Positions 45,330-54,515 of a DNA stretch of 64,000 nucleotides are shown here, one piece after another. Both the position numbers and the translations under genes were made by a program. Position 1 is the first letter of the stretch. Each line of letters starts with the position of its first letter. Where the stretch lies: the NCBI RefSeq assembly GCF_002993365.1, contig NZ_PVNP01000206.1, positions 1 to 64,000 of the forward strand, in the 5' to 3' direction. This stretch comes from Marisediminitalea alba. GTDB taxonomy: Bacteria > Pseudomonadota > Gammaproteobacteria > Enterobacterales > Alteromonadaceae. The notes beneath the pieces are model-generated. The model had not been told where the DNA came from. It searched no databases and was given only the letters and a program-made list of their open reading frames with translations.

Positions 45330-45371
45330 CGCTATTGACGTTCAGGCGATAAACTAAACAAGGATTCAGTG

Positions 45372-45824
45372 ATGAGTAAAAGTTTTTGGATAGCGTTAAT
45401 AGCGGCCTTTGTTGTTATTAATGAAATACTGGTGGACTGGGTATTGGCTATATCTGTTGGCGACTTCGGTGTGGCAGAAGGGTTTTCTGAGGTGACGCGG
45501 TATTTAACTGTCGACAGCCTGCTGTTTGCTGCCGGATTCAGAGTTATTCCCTACGGCGCTTTGCTTCTGGTGGGACTAACTACCAGTCTGAAACGTTCCG
45601 TGCCAGGCAAGCTCGCTCTTTGGTTCGCGCTGTTAGCGATTGCGGCAATCCACTTTTCTGGCTACTGGGGTATGCAGCATTCACTTTATACCCCGGCCCA
45701 CACATCTTCAACGTCTGCGTTGGCCCTTATTTTTGTACCTATCCACGCGGCATGGATAGGGGCGCTTACCGGTGGGGCTGTGTTGATGGGGGCGAAGCTC
45801 GGGATACGGCTCTTTAAACGGTAA
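45372..45824 (+). CDS. Four-helix integral membrane protein of unknown function
   Basis: About 150 residues with hydrophobic helices near 5-25, 48-70, 80-98 and 118-140; short loops and a basic C-terminus (RLFKR). Not recognised. The start is ATG 45372 (a GTG precedes it by one codon), with AAGGA 8-9 bases upstream. It may be cotranscribed with the YiaAB gene if the hairpin between them is read through. Confidence 0.75.
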   Translation: MSKSFWIALIAAFVVINEILVDWVLAISVGDFGVAEGFSEVTRYLTVDSLLFAAGFRVIPYGALLLVGLTTSLKRSVPGKLALWFALLAIAAIHFSGYWGMQHSLYTPAHTSSTSALALIFVPIHAAWIGALTGGAVLMGAKLGIRLFKR

Positions 45825-45856
45825 AATATCGGAGTAACCACGTAATGAACTGAGTG

Positions 45857-45882
45857 ATGCCAGGGGCGGCCCTGGCATTTCT
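45857..45882 (+). terminator. Intrinsic terminator
   Basis: Stem ATGCCAGGG/CCCTGGCAT (45857-45865 and 45870-45878) with loop GCGG, followed by TTTCT. Ends the membrane-protein transcript before the MscS gene. Confidence 0.85.
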
Positions 45883-45941
45883 GATCTATTCAGGGAAAAA
45901 GCTATTATTAATTAATGGAAACAGCGTAAGGGAATAAGTTA

Positions 45942-46979
45942 ATGGAATCCTCCACCAGTGAACTGGTTAGCTCGCTAAATGCATACTGGCAGGCTTTTAT
46001 CGTAAAGCTGCCAGCTATTGCATTAGGGGTGTTGATATTGATGCTGACCTTGTGGCTCGCCGGACGAGTTTCACAAGCATTGATAAGACCTGTTCGTTAC
46101 CTTTCTTCCAGTCCGCTATTGCGTTCGGTCAGCCAGCGCGCGGTGAGTCTGATTCTTATTCTGCTGGCACTGTATATCTTTTTAAAGCTCTCCGGCCTTT
46201 CCGAGTTTGCCGTGGCAATAATGAGCGGAACCGGTGTACTGGGGCTTATTCTGGGGTTTGCCTTTCGGGATATCGCAGAAAATATGATAGCCAGTTTGCT
46301 ATTAACGGTGCAGCGCCCGTTCCGTATTGATGACGTGGTGCAAATAAATAGTTATACCGGGGTGGTTCAGAAAGTCACAACACGGGCCACTACGCTGGTG
46401 GATTTCGATGGCAATCATATTCAGATACCCAACGCCGTGATTTACAAAGGAACCATCAAGAATCTCACCGCAAACCCTAAAATGCGTGGCCAGTTTACCT
46501 TAGGTATTGGTTACGATGCCGACTGTCAGCAGGCTCAGCGGTTAGCGTTACAGCTAATTGGTGAGCACCCTAACGTACTAAAAGAGCCTGAGCCGTTAGT
46601 GTTGGTTGATGAGCTCGGCTCGGCGACGGTAAATCTCAAAGTGTATTTCTGGATCAATGTAGAAAGTACCAGCGTAATTAAAATGGCGTCGGTATTAATG
46701 CGCGACCTGGTGGAACTGTTTACCGCTCAGGGTATCAGCATGCCGGATGACGCCCGTGAAGTGATTTTCCCACAGGGCGTGCCGGTAACAATGGTGAATA
46801 ATCAGGAGCAGGTCAGCGATAACAAAGAGCCGGTTAAACAAAGCCCGGCCAGCAAACCCGCATCCGCCCCCAAGAAAAGCCAGGCCGCTCATGATGACGT
46901 CTCCAGTGAAAATGATGATATCCGCCGCCAGGCAGAAGAAGCCAGGGCGCCGGAGCAGGGCGCGAATATATTGTCTTAG
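45942..46979 (+). CDS. Small-conductance mechanosensitive channel (MscS family)
   Basis: Opens on hypo-osmotic shock to release solutes. Three membrane helices: about 22-45, 65-85 and the pore helix SGTGVLGLILGFAFRDIAENMIASLL near 90-120. The beta domain RPFRIDDVVQINSYTGVVQKV and FDGNHIQIPNAVIY, and the alpha/beta vestibule, are standard. The C-terminal 55 residues (SDNKEPVKQSPASKP...) form a charged low-complexity tail beyond the usual MscS end. Length 345. Confidence 0.93.
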   Translation: MESSTSELVSSLNAYWQAFIVKLPAIALGVLILMLTLWLAGRVSQALIRPVRYLSSSPLLRSVSQRAVSLILILLALYIFLKLSGLSEFAVAIMSGTGVLGLILGFAFRDIAENMIASLLLTVQRPFRIDDVVQINSYTGVVQKVTTRATTLVDFDGNHIQIPNAVIYKGTIKNLTANPKMRGQFTLGIGYDADCQQAQRLALQLIGEHPNVLKEPEPLVLVDELGSATVNLKVYFWINVESTSVIKMASVLMRDLVELFTAQGISMPDDAREVIFPQGVPVTMVNNQEQVSDNKEPVKQSPASKPASAPKKSQAAHDDVSSENDDIRRQAEEARAPEQGANILS

Positions 46980-47124
46980 TGCTGCGTATCGCATTAGAAA
47001 TTTATCTCATAAGGCGCACTGAAGCCTGCCAGGTCTCTGCTTTTAATGTTCTGTTAATGTTGCTGTAGGGCTCTTTTCATTGTTACTAGCTATACTTAAT
47101 GAGGTCAAACAGAAGGAGTTCGAT

Positions 47125-47583
47125 ATGATAATAACGCGATTCGTGCCAACCTTAACGACACTGACTATCCTGATGACTTCGTCTGTCGCTGCATCGACTA
47201 TCAATGGGATTAGCGACTACCTCACCTCACAAAACACACATGATGTCAGTTTCAGTCAATATAGCATTGGCATTCAGGCGAAAGGCCTAAATGAAGTGCA
47301 AAATACAATTTTTGCTTTGCCAGTCTGCAATCCAAATAGCATCGATTTGGCCATGCTCGCAGAACCAAATCAGCTAGCGTGTGATTACTTTAATCCTGTG
47401 GTCAGTCACAATAAACAGGCTTTAGTTGCAGAGTACCAAATCTCTCCCGGCCCGGGGAAGTCGGTAACATTCAAAGGCTGGCCTGTATGGATTAGGGATG
47501 GCAATGCGCCTTCACCCAGCCACTTCGACACGGATTCAGCGGATAATCGCCATGTGAGAGTGGAGTTTCGATTTGGATTTTAG
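47125..47583 (+). CDS. Small exported protein of unknown function
   Basis: Signal peptide about 1-23 (MTSSVAAS). The mature part is beta-rich (DVSFSQYSIGIQAKGLNEVQ; ALVAEYQISPGPGKSVTFKGWPVWIRDG) with two cysteines (VCNP, ACDY) that could form a disulfide, and an aromatic end RVEFRFGF. The start ATG 47125 is fixed by AAGGAG at 47113-47118; the TTG further upstream has none. Not recognised. Single gene, facing the npr operon. Confidence 0.7.
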   Translation: MIITRFVPTLTTLTILMTSSVAASTINGISDYLTSQNTHDVSFSQYSIGIQAKGLNEVQNTIFALPVCNPNSIDLAMLAEPNQLACDYFNPVVSHNKQALVAEYQISPGPGKSVTFKGWPVWIRDGNAPSPSHFDTDSADNRHVRVEFRFGF

Positions 47584-47652
47584 GTGAAACAAATCGGCAG
47601 GTTGCAACTGAAATTAAATGACCAGACTTTGCCATCCGTAATTAAACAAACC

Positions 47653-47682
47653 ACAGATAACCGCTTCGCTGAGGTTATCTGT
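47653..47682. terminator. Convergent hairpin between the exported protein and npr
   Basis: Stem ACAGATAACC/GGTTATCTGT (10 bp, 47653-47662 and 47673-47682) with a 10-base loop. Read on the minus strand it is followed by GGTTTGTTT, a modest T tract, so it likely ends the rpoN-npr transcript. Confidence 0.7.
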
Positions 47683-47687
47683 GCGTG

Positions 47688-47960
47688 CTACTCGTCTTCG
47701 TTAAAACGGCCAACAATCAATGTTTCCACTGCTGCCATGGCGGCTTCGGCATCCGGGCCTTCGCTGATCACATCAACCTGTTCGCCCTGATGACTTTCCA
47801 TCAGCATTAAACCCAGCACGCTGTTGGCATTAGCTTCTTTATCCCCTTTTTTAAGGGTGATTTCGGCATCAAACTGATTAGCCAGTTGTACTAACTGTGT
47901 GGCTGCGCGGGCATGCAGGCCAAGCTTATTAACGATGGTAAGAGTTCTTTCTACGCGCAT
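47688..47960 (-). CDS. ptsO: Phosphocarrier protein NPr (nitrogen PTS)
   Basis: Passes phosphate from EI-Ntr to PtsN. HPr fold: active His16 in KLGLHARAA and the second-site serine region NSVLGLMLM. Length 90, as in E. coli NPr (npr). Last gene of the rpoN-hpf-ptsN-rapZ-npr run, one base overlap with rapZ. Confidence 0.96.
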   Translation of the reverse strand: MRVERTLTIVNKLGLHARAATQLVQLANQFDAEITLKKGDKEANANSVLGLMLMESHQGEQVDVISEGPDAEAAMAAVETLIVGRFNEDE

Positions 47961-48805
47961 TATCGGTTTAACTCCCGGTGACGGATTTGCACATCCGGAT
48001 GCTTATCGCTGTATATTTTGGCCAGTGACTGGGCTACAAACACCGAGCGGTGCTGGCCTCCGGTACAGCCTATAGCAATGGTTACATAGCTGCGATTATT
48101 CCGTTCCAGGTGCGGCATCCAGGTATCCAGCAGGTTTTGTATTTGCCAGATAAACTTGGTAACAATGGGTTGAGAGCCCAGAAAGGCCTCAACCGGTGAA
48201 TCCAGCCCGGTTAAATGCTTCAAATCAGGTTCCCAGTGCGGGTTAGGTAAAAAGCGCACATCAAACACGTAATCTGCGTCTTTGGGGATGCCGTGCTTAA
48301 AGCCAAAGGATTCAAATACCAGTACCAGTCTGGAGCTTTTCTTACCCAGAATTCGCTCCCGGATAAGCTCAGCCAGCTGATGAATCGATAAGCGGTCGGT
48401 GTCGATATACAGGTCAGCACGCTCCACAATAGGCGCTAGCAGTTCTTTTTCTGCCAGAATGGCATCGGCCAGGGATTTATTCAACTTGGCCAGTGGGTGC
48501 AGGCGGCGGGTTTCACTAAAACGCTTCACCAGCATGTCATCGCTGGCATCAAGGTAGACGATGGTCATAGACCAGGATGAAGGTAGGTAATCAAGGATTT
48601 CCACCAGTTCATCGGGATCCTTTGGCAGGTTACGCACGTCGATACTCACGGCTACCTGATCGTATTCGTCGACCACGGTATGGGTGAGGGTAGGGAGCAG
48701 GTTTACCGGAATGTTATCAACGCAGTAGTAGCCCAAATCTTCCAGGGCCCTTAGCGCAACGGATTTGCCGGAGCCGGAGCGCCCGCTGATAATAATGAGT
48801 TTCAT
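47960..48805 (-). CDS. rapZ: RNase adapter protein RapZ
   Basis: Binds the sRNA GlmZ and brings it to RNase E, tuning GlmS and amino-sugar supply for the cell envelope. Walker A GRSGSGKSVAL at 8-18, RRLHPL near 100, and the C-terminal sensory/RNA-binding domain with IGCTGGQHRSVFVAQ near 243-257. Length 281. Standard place between ptsN and npr. Confidence 0.97.
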   Translation of the reverse strand: MKLIIISGRSGSGKSVALRALEDLGYYCVDNIPVNLLPTLTHTVVDEYDQVAVSIDVRNLPKDPDELVEILDYLPSSWSMTIVYLDASDDMLVKRFSETRRLHPLAKLNKSLADAILAEKELLAPIVERADLYIDTDRLSIHQLAELIRERILGKKSSRLVLVFESFGFKHGIPKDADYVFDVRFLPNPHWEPDLKHLTGLDSPVEAFLGSQPIVTKFIWQIQNLLDTWMPHLERNNRSYVTIAIGCTGGQHRSVFVAQSLAKIYSDKHPDVQIRHRELNR

Positions 48806-48828
48806 GGTTTGTCAGACTCCCTGCCGGA

Positions 48829-49287
48829 CTACTGTGCAGCCTCGTCGCATAGTGCGGCGATAACCTGTTCCTTCGATTCGGCGTTACGGATGGTTTTTAC
48901 AATGCTTTTCTGGCTTAACTTGCCGGCAATCGTGGCGAGGGTCTGCAAATGCCCCTCGGTCTGGTTTTCTGGTACCAGAATGGCAAAAAAGATATCAACC
49001 GGTTTATCATCAATGGCGTCAAAGGCAATGGCTGGGTTGGTGGTTACTACCACGGCTGTTACATTGGAAAGATTAGCCAGTCTGCCATGCGGTAACGCTA
49101 TGCCATTACCAATGCCGGTGCTGCCCATTTTTTCGCGACTGAGCAGGGCGTTAAGCGCGTCTTCTTTTTGAATTTCGGCGTTGGTTTCGGCAGCAATATC
49201 GCTGATGATTTCTAAAATTCGTTTTTTACTGTTGCACTGGACCGCACATTCAGTGCGATCCAGGCTAACTAAGGCTTGAATATTCAT
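48829..49287 (-). CDS. ptsN: Nitrogen-PTS EIIA component PtsN
   Basis: Regulatory phosphoprotein that controls K+ uptake and other processes by its phosphorylation state. Active His67 lies in GNGIALPHGRL. Length 152, close to E. coli. 15 bp after hpf. Confidence 0.96.
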   Translation of the reverse strand: MNIQALVSLDRTECAVQCNSKKRILEIISDIAAETNAEIQKEDALNALLSREKMGSTGIGNGIALPHGRLANLSNVTAVVVTTNPAIAFDAIDDKPVDIFFAILVPENQTEGHLQTLATIAGKLSQKSIVKTIRNAESKEQVIAALCDEAAQ

Positions 49288-49302
49288 AAGGTTAAATTGG
49301 GC

Positions 49303-49590
49303 CTAGTGCTTTTTGAGCTTTTCCTTATGCTTAATTACCTGGCGATCCAGTTTGTCGACCATACTGTCTATCGCGGCATACATATCTTGATTTTCTGACG
49401 AGGCAAATACTTCCGCGCCACTCAAATGCATCGTGGCTTCGGCTTTTTGAGCAAGCTTTTCCACGTTGAGGATCACATGCACATTGGATATGTGATCAAA
49501 GTGGCGCTCCAGTTTACTAAACTTGGTATCAACATAATTACGCAAAGAATCGGTTATCTCGATGTGATGACCTGTAAGATTTATTTGCAT
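49303..49590 (-). CDS. hpf: Ribosome hibernation promoting factor, short form
   Basis: Binds the 30S decoding site in stationary phase and helps form 100S dimers. At 95 residues it is the short form, with the S30EA pattern MQINLTGHHIEITDSLRNYV and TMHLSGAEVFASSENQDMYAAIDSMVDKLDRQV. Follows rpoN by 24 bp, as in E. coli. Confidence 0.96.
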   Translation of the reverse strand: MQINLTGHHIEITDSLRNYVDTKFSKLERHFDHISNVHVILNVEKLAQKAEATMHLSGAEVFASSENQDMYAAIDSMVDKLDRQVIKHKEKLKKH

Positions 49591-49614
49591 AGTTCGTCTT
49601 CCTTATATTTCGGC

Positions 49615-51093
49615 CTAAATAAGGCTCTTGCGTTGGTTAGACGGTGGAATCGACAAGGATTCCCGGTATTTTGCTATTGTCCGCCGGGCAACTTTTATAC
49701 CTTGTTCGGCCAACAATTGAGCAATTTTGCTGTCGCTTAGTGGTTTACTGGGCTTCTCGGCGGCAACCAGTTTTTTAATCAGAGCGCGGATGGCAGTAGA
49801 TGAACATTCTCCGCCCGACTCGGTGGCTACGTGGCTGGAGAAGAAATACTTCAGTTCAAAAATACCGCGGGGGGTGTGCATGTATTTTTGAGTGGTTACC
49901 CGCGAAATGGTAGATTCATGCATATCAACCATTTCGGCTACGTCATTGAGGACCATAGGCTTCATCATTTCCGGGCCGTGTTCGAAAAAGCCCATTTGCT
50001 GCTGCACAATGCAGTTAGCAACCTTGAGCAAGGTTTCGTTACGCGACTCCAGGCTCTTGATAAACCACTTGGCTTCCTGCATATGCGAGCGAATAAACTG
50101 GGAATCTGAACTGTTGCGGGCCTGACGGCTCATGGCAGCGTACTGCTGATTTACGCTCAGTTTTGGCAGGCTGTCGGGATTGAGTTCAACCACCCAACGG
50201 CCTTTTTTCTTGGTGACCGATACGTCGGGAATAACGTACTCGGGTTCCTGAGTAATTAATGCACTGCCCGGACGCGGATTAAGGGTTTGCAGTAAGCGCA
50301 TTGCCTCACGCAAATCATCTTCCTTCAGGCGTGATTTACGCATTAAGGTGCGATAGTCCTTGCTGCCCAGCAGGTCGGCATAGTCTTCAATCAGGGTTTT
50401 TGCTTCCTTGAGCCATGGCGTGTCGGGAGCAAATTGTTTTAACTGGACCAGTAGACACTCCTGCGGGGTACGTGAGCCTGAACCAATCGGGTCGAACATT
50501 TGGATCCGTTTCAGTACGCATTCAATTTCGTCCACTTCAACCGGTTCTTCCATATCTTCAGTATTGACGCTCTGCAGGATATCTTCAACTGTTACGGTTA
50601 AATATCCTGATTCGTCAATCGAATCAATAATGGCAATCGCAATGGCACGGTCTACATCGCTGAAGGGCGTGAGGCGCATTTGCCAGAGCAGGTGGTCCTG
50701 AATATTGTCGGTGGTTTCACCCTGAAAAACATTCTCATCGTCGTTGGAAGCAGGGCCTGGCGCTGGCGCTGAGGAGGCCGAATAATATTCATCCCAGGTG
50801 CTGTCGATGGGTAATTCGTCGGGCAACTCGTTCTTTTCTAGGGCCTCATTGGTGTCCATGCTGGTCTCGGTGCTGGCGGTTGCTGCGGCATCCGCTTCCG
50901 CATCGAGTTTACTTTTCTCAACCGTATCGTTGTCGCTGTTGTCATCAACTTCCAATAACGGATTTGAATCGAGCGCTTCCTGGATTTCCTGTTGTAAATC
51001 CAGAGTAGATAGTTGCAGCAGTTTAATCGCCTGCTGCAATTGTGGCGTCATAGTAAGTTGTTGACTAAATTTGAGCTGTAAAGATGGTTTCAT
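49615..51093 (-). CDS. rpoN: RNA polymerase sigma-54 factor
   Basis: Sigma factor for nitrogen, flagellar and other enhancer-dependent promoters. Region I is glutamine/leucine-rich ([23 protein letters not shown]); an acidic linker (about 50-110) follows; the core-binding and HTH domains come next; the RpoN box [10 protein letters not shown] lies near the C-terminus. Length 492. First gene of the nitrogen-PTS group, 67 bp after lptB. Confidence 0.97.
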   Translation of the reverse strand: MKPSLQLKFSQQLTMTPQLQQAIKLLQLSTLDLQQEIQEALDSNPLLEVDDNSDNDTVEKSKLDAEADAAATASTETSMDTNEALEKNELPDELPIDSTWDEYYSASSAPAPGPASNDDENVFQGETTDNIQDHLLWQMRLTPFSDVDRAIAIAIIDSIDESGYLTVTVEDILQSVNTEDMEEPVEVDEIECVLKRIQMFDPIGSGSRTPQECLLVQLKQFAPDTPWLKEAKTLIEDYADLLGSKDYRTLMRKSRLKEDDLREAMRLLQTLNPRPGSALITQEPEYVIPDVSVTKKKGRWVVELNPDSLPKLSVNQQYAAMSRQARNSSDSQFIRSHMQEAKWFIKSLESRNETLLKVANCIVQQQMGFFEHGPEMMKPMVLNDVAEMVDMHESTISRVTTQKYMHTPRGIFELKYFFSSHVATESGGECSSTAIRALIKKLVAAEKPSKPLSDSKIAQLLAEQGIKVARRTIAKYRESLSIPPSNQRKSLI

Positions 51094-51160
51094 CTACTTC
51101 TGTTCTTAACGCCTTGCTTATTATTGATCGGGACAAAATTTGTTGTCTATATGCATCTAA

Positions 51161-51886
51161 CTATAGCCTGAATTGCTCACCCAGGTATACATCCTTGACC
51201 TTTTGATTACTTAAAACCTGTTCGGCGGTGCCCTGGGCGATTAATTCCCCCTGACTCACAATGTAGGCTTTCTCGCATACGTCGAGGGTTTCCCGGACGT
51301 TGTGGTCGGTAATCAGGATACCAATTCCACGGTCACGAAGATGCTGTATGATCTTCTTTATATCATTAACCGAAATTGGGTCAACTCCCGCAAAGGGTTC
51401 ATCGAGCAAAATAAATTTTGGATTCGCCGCCAGTGCCCTGGCAATTTCTACCCGACGCCGCTCTCCCCCCGACAAACTCATCCCTGTACTATTACGTATA
51501 TGGTTGATATTGAATTCATCAAGTAGCGCATCGGCTTCATTTTGCTGTTCGGCAGAAGAAAGGTCTTTGCGTGTCTGCAATATTGCCATGATATTGTCAA
51601 AAACCGTTAACTTTCTGAAAATAGAGGCTTCCTGGGGTAGATAACCAATTCCGTTGCGGGCACGTTCGTGCATGGGCTGGCGGGTCAGATCCATCTCGTC
51701 GATGCGAATATCGCCCTTATCCAGTGCCACCAGGCCTACAATCATGTAAAAAGTGGTGGTTTTACCTGCACCATTGGGGCCTAACAGGCCAACAATCTGG
51801 CCGGCAGATACCTCAACGCTAACATCCCTTACTACCTGCCGGGACTTATACGACTTAGCTAAGTGGGTGGCGGTCAGGGTGGTCAT
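51161..51886 (-). CDS. lptB: LPS export ABC transporter ATPase LptB
   Basis: Drives extraction of LPS from the inner membrane together with LptF, LptG and LptC. Walker [11 protein letters not shown] near 36-45, signature [15 protein letters not shown] near 137, Walker [14 protein letters not shown], switch His in ITDHNV. Length 241. Overlaps lptA by 4 bases. LptF and LptG are not in this window. Confidence 0.98.
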   Translation of the reverse strand: MTTLTATHLAKSYKSRQVVRDVSVEVSAGQIVGLLGPNGAGKTTTFYMIVGLVALDKGDIRIDEMDLTRQPMHERARNGIGYLPQEASIFRKLTVFDNIMAILQTRKDLSSAEQQNEADALLDEFNINHIRNSTGMSLSGGERRRVEIARALAANPKFILLDEPFAGVDPISVNDIKKIIQHLRDRGIGILITDHNVRETLDVCEKAYIVSQGELIAQGTAEQVLSNQKVKDVYLGEQFRL

Positions 51887-52455
51887 TCGTTGTCATTATC
51901 CTGTTGGTCGTCTGTGCTATCACTGGCCTTGCTTTCGTCGCGCACGGCTTCAATATCTTCCAGACTAAACACGGTACGCACCCGGCCATCTTCACTGCCG
52001 CTGCCGTCACCGGTAGCTTTTAGTTGCTCTTTTTCCATGTCGTAAACGATGGTTTCACCTTTTACTACACTGGTATTCTGATTCAATTCGGCATCACCGG
52101 CCAGCGAAATAGTGCGATTCGCCACTTCATAACGGATCTCAAATGCACGGGCTTCCACAACCCGGCCATCGTCCAGAGTCTGGCTGTATACAGCAGGTTT
52201 GCCAGTAGCAATAAATATTTCCTTGCCCTTGCCGCCGCCAGCTTCTACTTCTACCCGGTCGGCCTTAATGCTGAGCGAGCCCTGGGTAACCTGTACATTA
52301 TCAATCAGGATAGACTTTTTATTCTTACCGTCGAGGAACTGTGACTCGGAAAACACCTCGATGTCTTTTTTGAAATCAGACTTGGCTGCCATGACCACCG
52401 CCGGCGAGAGCGTCAGCGACAGGCTAGTTAGCAGGGGAATAAGTCGTTTGCACAT
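51883..52455 (-). CDS. lptA: LPS transport periplasmic protein LptA
   Basis: Forms the periplasmic bridge that carries LPS from LptC to LptD. Signal peptide about 1-23 (AVVMAA), then an OstA beta-jellyroll (about 30-150) with [23 protein letters not shown]. An acidic low-complexity tail ([16 protein letters not shown]) ends the protein. Its start lies inside lptC, overlapping by 32 bases. Length 190. Confidence 0.96.
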   Translation of the reverse strand: MCKRLIPLLTSLSLTLSPAVVMAAKSDFKKDIEVFSESQFLDGKNKKSILIDNVQVTQGSLSIKADRVEVEAGGGKGKEIFIATGKPAVYSQTLDDGRVVEARAFEIRYEVANRTISLAGDAELNQNTSVVKGETIVYDMEKEQLKATGDGSGSEDGRVRTVFSLEDIEAVRDESKASDSTDDQQDNDNE

Positions 52456-52987
52456 GTTGATTCAACTCATAAGTTTTATTCAATAGGTTGGCGCGAAGTC
52501 CGTTACTAAATATCAGGAAATCAGGCCCCGAAATTTCCACCCTGGCGTCGGAAACCATGGTTTGTTGGTCCAAATCTATCTCAAGGTAGTCTGTGGTTAC
52601 CCGCTGTACAAAGTCAGCCTGGTCCTTACTCACAATCACTACGTTATTTTCCAGTTGTATCATATTGTTATCATACAACGTCCCTTCGTCGGCGACTACC
52701 TGCCAGGGTGGCTCGCCAGACTCCTGGTAAATGGTGTACTGCGGCGCTAAAAACAACACAAAGCCCAGCTGCTCGTAGTTTTCCATGGTAGATGAAAATA
52801 CTTCATGCACGCGCTGACCCTGTTCGTTATATAAGGTGGTGGTCAGGTTACGGGCTTTATAACTGGGTGTAATGGCCAATACATCCTGATCCGGGGGGAT
52901 AAGCGGTTCTTCTGCCAGAAACCCGGGCAGGTAAAGCAGTGTGGCCAGAATAAACAGGCAGGCAATGCTCAGGCCTACTTTACTCAT
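52424..52987 (-). CDS. lptC: LPS export protein LptC
   Basis: Single-pass inner membrane protein linking LptB2FG to LptA. Membrane helix about 5-24 (GLSIACLFILATLLYLPGFL), then a jellyroll with SYKARNLTTTLYNEQGQRVHEVFS and DEGTLYDNNMIQLENNVVI. Length 187. Overlaps kdsC by 4 bases and lptA by 32. Confidence 0.95.
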   Translation of the reverse strand: MSKVGLSIACLFILATLLYLPGFLAEEPLIPPDQDVLAITPSYKARNLTTTLYNEQGQRVHEVFSSTMENYEQLGFVLFLAPQYTIYQESGEPPWQVVADEGTLYDNNMIQLENNVVIVSKDQADFVQRVTTDYLEIDLDQQTMVSDARVEISGPDFLIFSNGLRANLLNKTYELNQHVQTTYSPAN

Positions 52988-53538
52988 ACACTGGCTCCTA
53001 AAATACCTTGTAACTTATCGTTGGCCTGCAGCAGGGTGTCACACACTTCTCTTACCGCACCAAAGCCGCCTGGCAGGGTGGTTACCCAGTTTGCCTGCGC
53101 AATCACCTGTGGGTGGGCATCCTTCACCGCAATATTAACTGCGCTGTGGGTATACATACCGGTATCCGGCATATCATCACCAATCGCGGCCACCTGTTCC
53201 CGGCTAAGCCCCAGTGAAGCAATTAACTCAGCCAGCGCGTCGGCCTTGTTTTCTTCACCCTGGATTATGTGCGACACCTTTAATGATGTCATACGGTCCT
53301 TAACGATAGCTGAACGCCGGCCGGTAATTACTGCCACTTCAATGCCGGCATTAACCAGCGCTTTAACGCCATAACCATCGCGGGTATGAAAAGCTTTTAA
53401 TTCTTCGCCCTGATTGCCCAGATAAATGCGTCCATCTGAGAATACACCATCCACATCGCAAACCAGCAGCTTAATCTGTTGCAGTTGCTGATAAAACGCA
53501 TGAGGAAGTTCAGTATACAGGGTTTTAACCATGCTCAT
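52984..53538 (-). CDS. kdsC: 3-deoxy-D-manno-octulosonate 8-phosphate phosphatase
   Basis: HAD phosphatase giving free Kdo for the LPS inner core. Motif I CDVDGVFSDG near 26-35, motif II VITGRRS, motif IV AAIGDDMPD. Length 184. One base overlap with kdsD, 4-base overlap with lptC. Same pathway as kdsD. Confidence 0.96.
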   Translation of the reverse strand: MSMVKTLYTELPHAFYQQLQQIKLLVCDVDGVFSDGRIYLGNQGEELKAFHTRDGYGVKALVNAGIEVAVITGRRSAIVKDRMTSLKVSHIIQGEENKADALAELIASLGLSREQVAAIGDDMPDTGMYTHSAVNIAVKDAHPQVIAQANWVTTLPGGFGAVREVCDTLLQANDKLQGILGASV

Positions 53539-54515
53539 TACAGTACTCCGGCTTTTAACAGCATGTGCATGTTAAACGCACCTACTGGCTGGTTGTTTTC
53601 ATCCACCACTAACAGGGCGCTGATTTTGTATTGTTCCATTAAGTTAAGTGCCTCAACGGCGAGGTCTTCACCGCGGGACGTTTTACAGCCACGGGTCATC
53701 ACTTCTTCTACGCGGGTAGTATGAATATCCACCCGGGCATCCAGCAGGCGGCGTAAATCGCCGTCGGTAAATACGCCAAGCAGGTTGCGCTGCGTATCGG
53801 TAATACCGGTTAGTCCCAGACCCTTGCGGGAGATTTCCAGCAATGCTTCAGACACCGTTGCTTGTTCAGGGACCAGCGGAATTTCATCACCGGTCAGCAT
53901 AATATCTGCAACAGTGAGTAACAGTTTACGGCCGAGACTGCCGCCTGGGTGCGATAAGGCAAAATCATCGGAGGTAAATCCATTGGCGTCCAGCAGGGCC
54001 ACCGCCAGGGCATCGCCCATTACCAGCGTCACGGTGGTGCTGGTGGTAGGCGCCAGGCCCAGCGAACAGGCTTCCTGCTCTACGCCAATGTCGAGTACTA
54101 CGTCTGCATGTTTGCCCAGGGTACTGTCGGCGCGGTTGGTCATGGCTATCACTGGCACATTCAGGCGTTTTACTACGGGCAGCAGGTTGAGTAGCTCACC
54201 GGTTTCGCCTGAGTTAGAAATGGCTAGCAGCACATCGTTAGCGCCCAGCATGCCCAAATCGCCGTGATTGGCTTCGCCCGGGTGCATAAAAAATGCCGGT
54301 GTACCGGTACTGGCAAGGGTGGCGGCAATTTTATTACCTACATGACCTGATTTACCCATGCCACAGACGACCACCTTGCCCTGACAGTCTTTGAGTATTT
54401 CGCAGGCTTTCACAAAGCGCCCATCAAAACGTTCGCACAGCGCGGCAATGGCGGCTTGTTCGATTGCGACAACGCGCCTGGCCGATTCAATAAAGGAAGA
54501 TTGTTGTGAAGTCAT
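53538..54515 (-). CDS. kdsD: Arabinose-5-phosphate isomerase KdsD
   Basis: Converts ribulose 5-phosphate to arabinose 5-phosphate, the precursor of Kdo. The N-terminal SIS domain (about 40-180) has VVCGMGKSGHVGNKIAATLASTGTPAFF and HPGEANHGDLG; two CBS domains follow (about 205-325). The start is ATG 54515, which forms TAATG with the yrbG stop; the longer frame enters yrbG. Length 325. Confidence 0.96.
   Translation of the reverse strand: MTSQQSSFIESARRVVAIEQAAIAALCERFDGRFVKACEILKDCQGKVVVCGMGKSGHVGNKIAATLASTGTPAFFMHPGEANHGDLGMLGANDVLLAISNSGETGELLNLLPVVKRLNVPVIAMTNRADSTLGKHADVVLDIGVEQEACSLGLAPTTSTTVTLVMGDALAVALLDANGFTSDDFALSHPGGSLGRKLLLTVADIMLTGDEIPLVPEQATVSEALLEISRKGLGLTGITDTQRNLLGVFTDGDLRRLLDARVDIHTTRVEEVMTRGCKTSRGEDLAVEALNLMEQYKISALLVVDENNQPVGAFNMHMLLKAGVL

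Noticed and set aside
47080-47124. Longer N-terminus of the exported protein from a TTG
   Set aside because: The ATG at 47125 has a strong AAGGAG site and gives a clean signal peptide.
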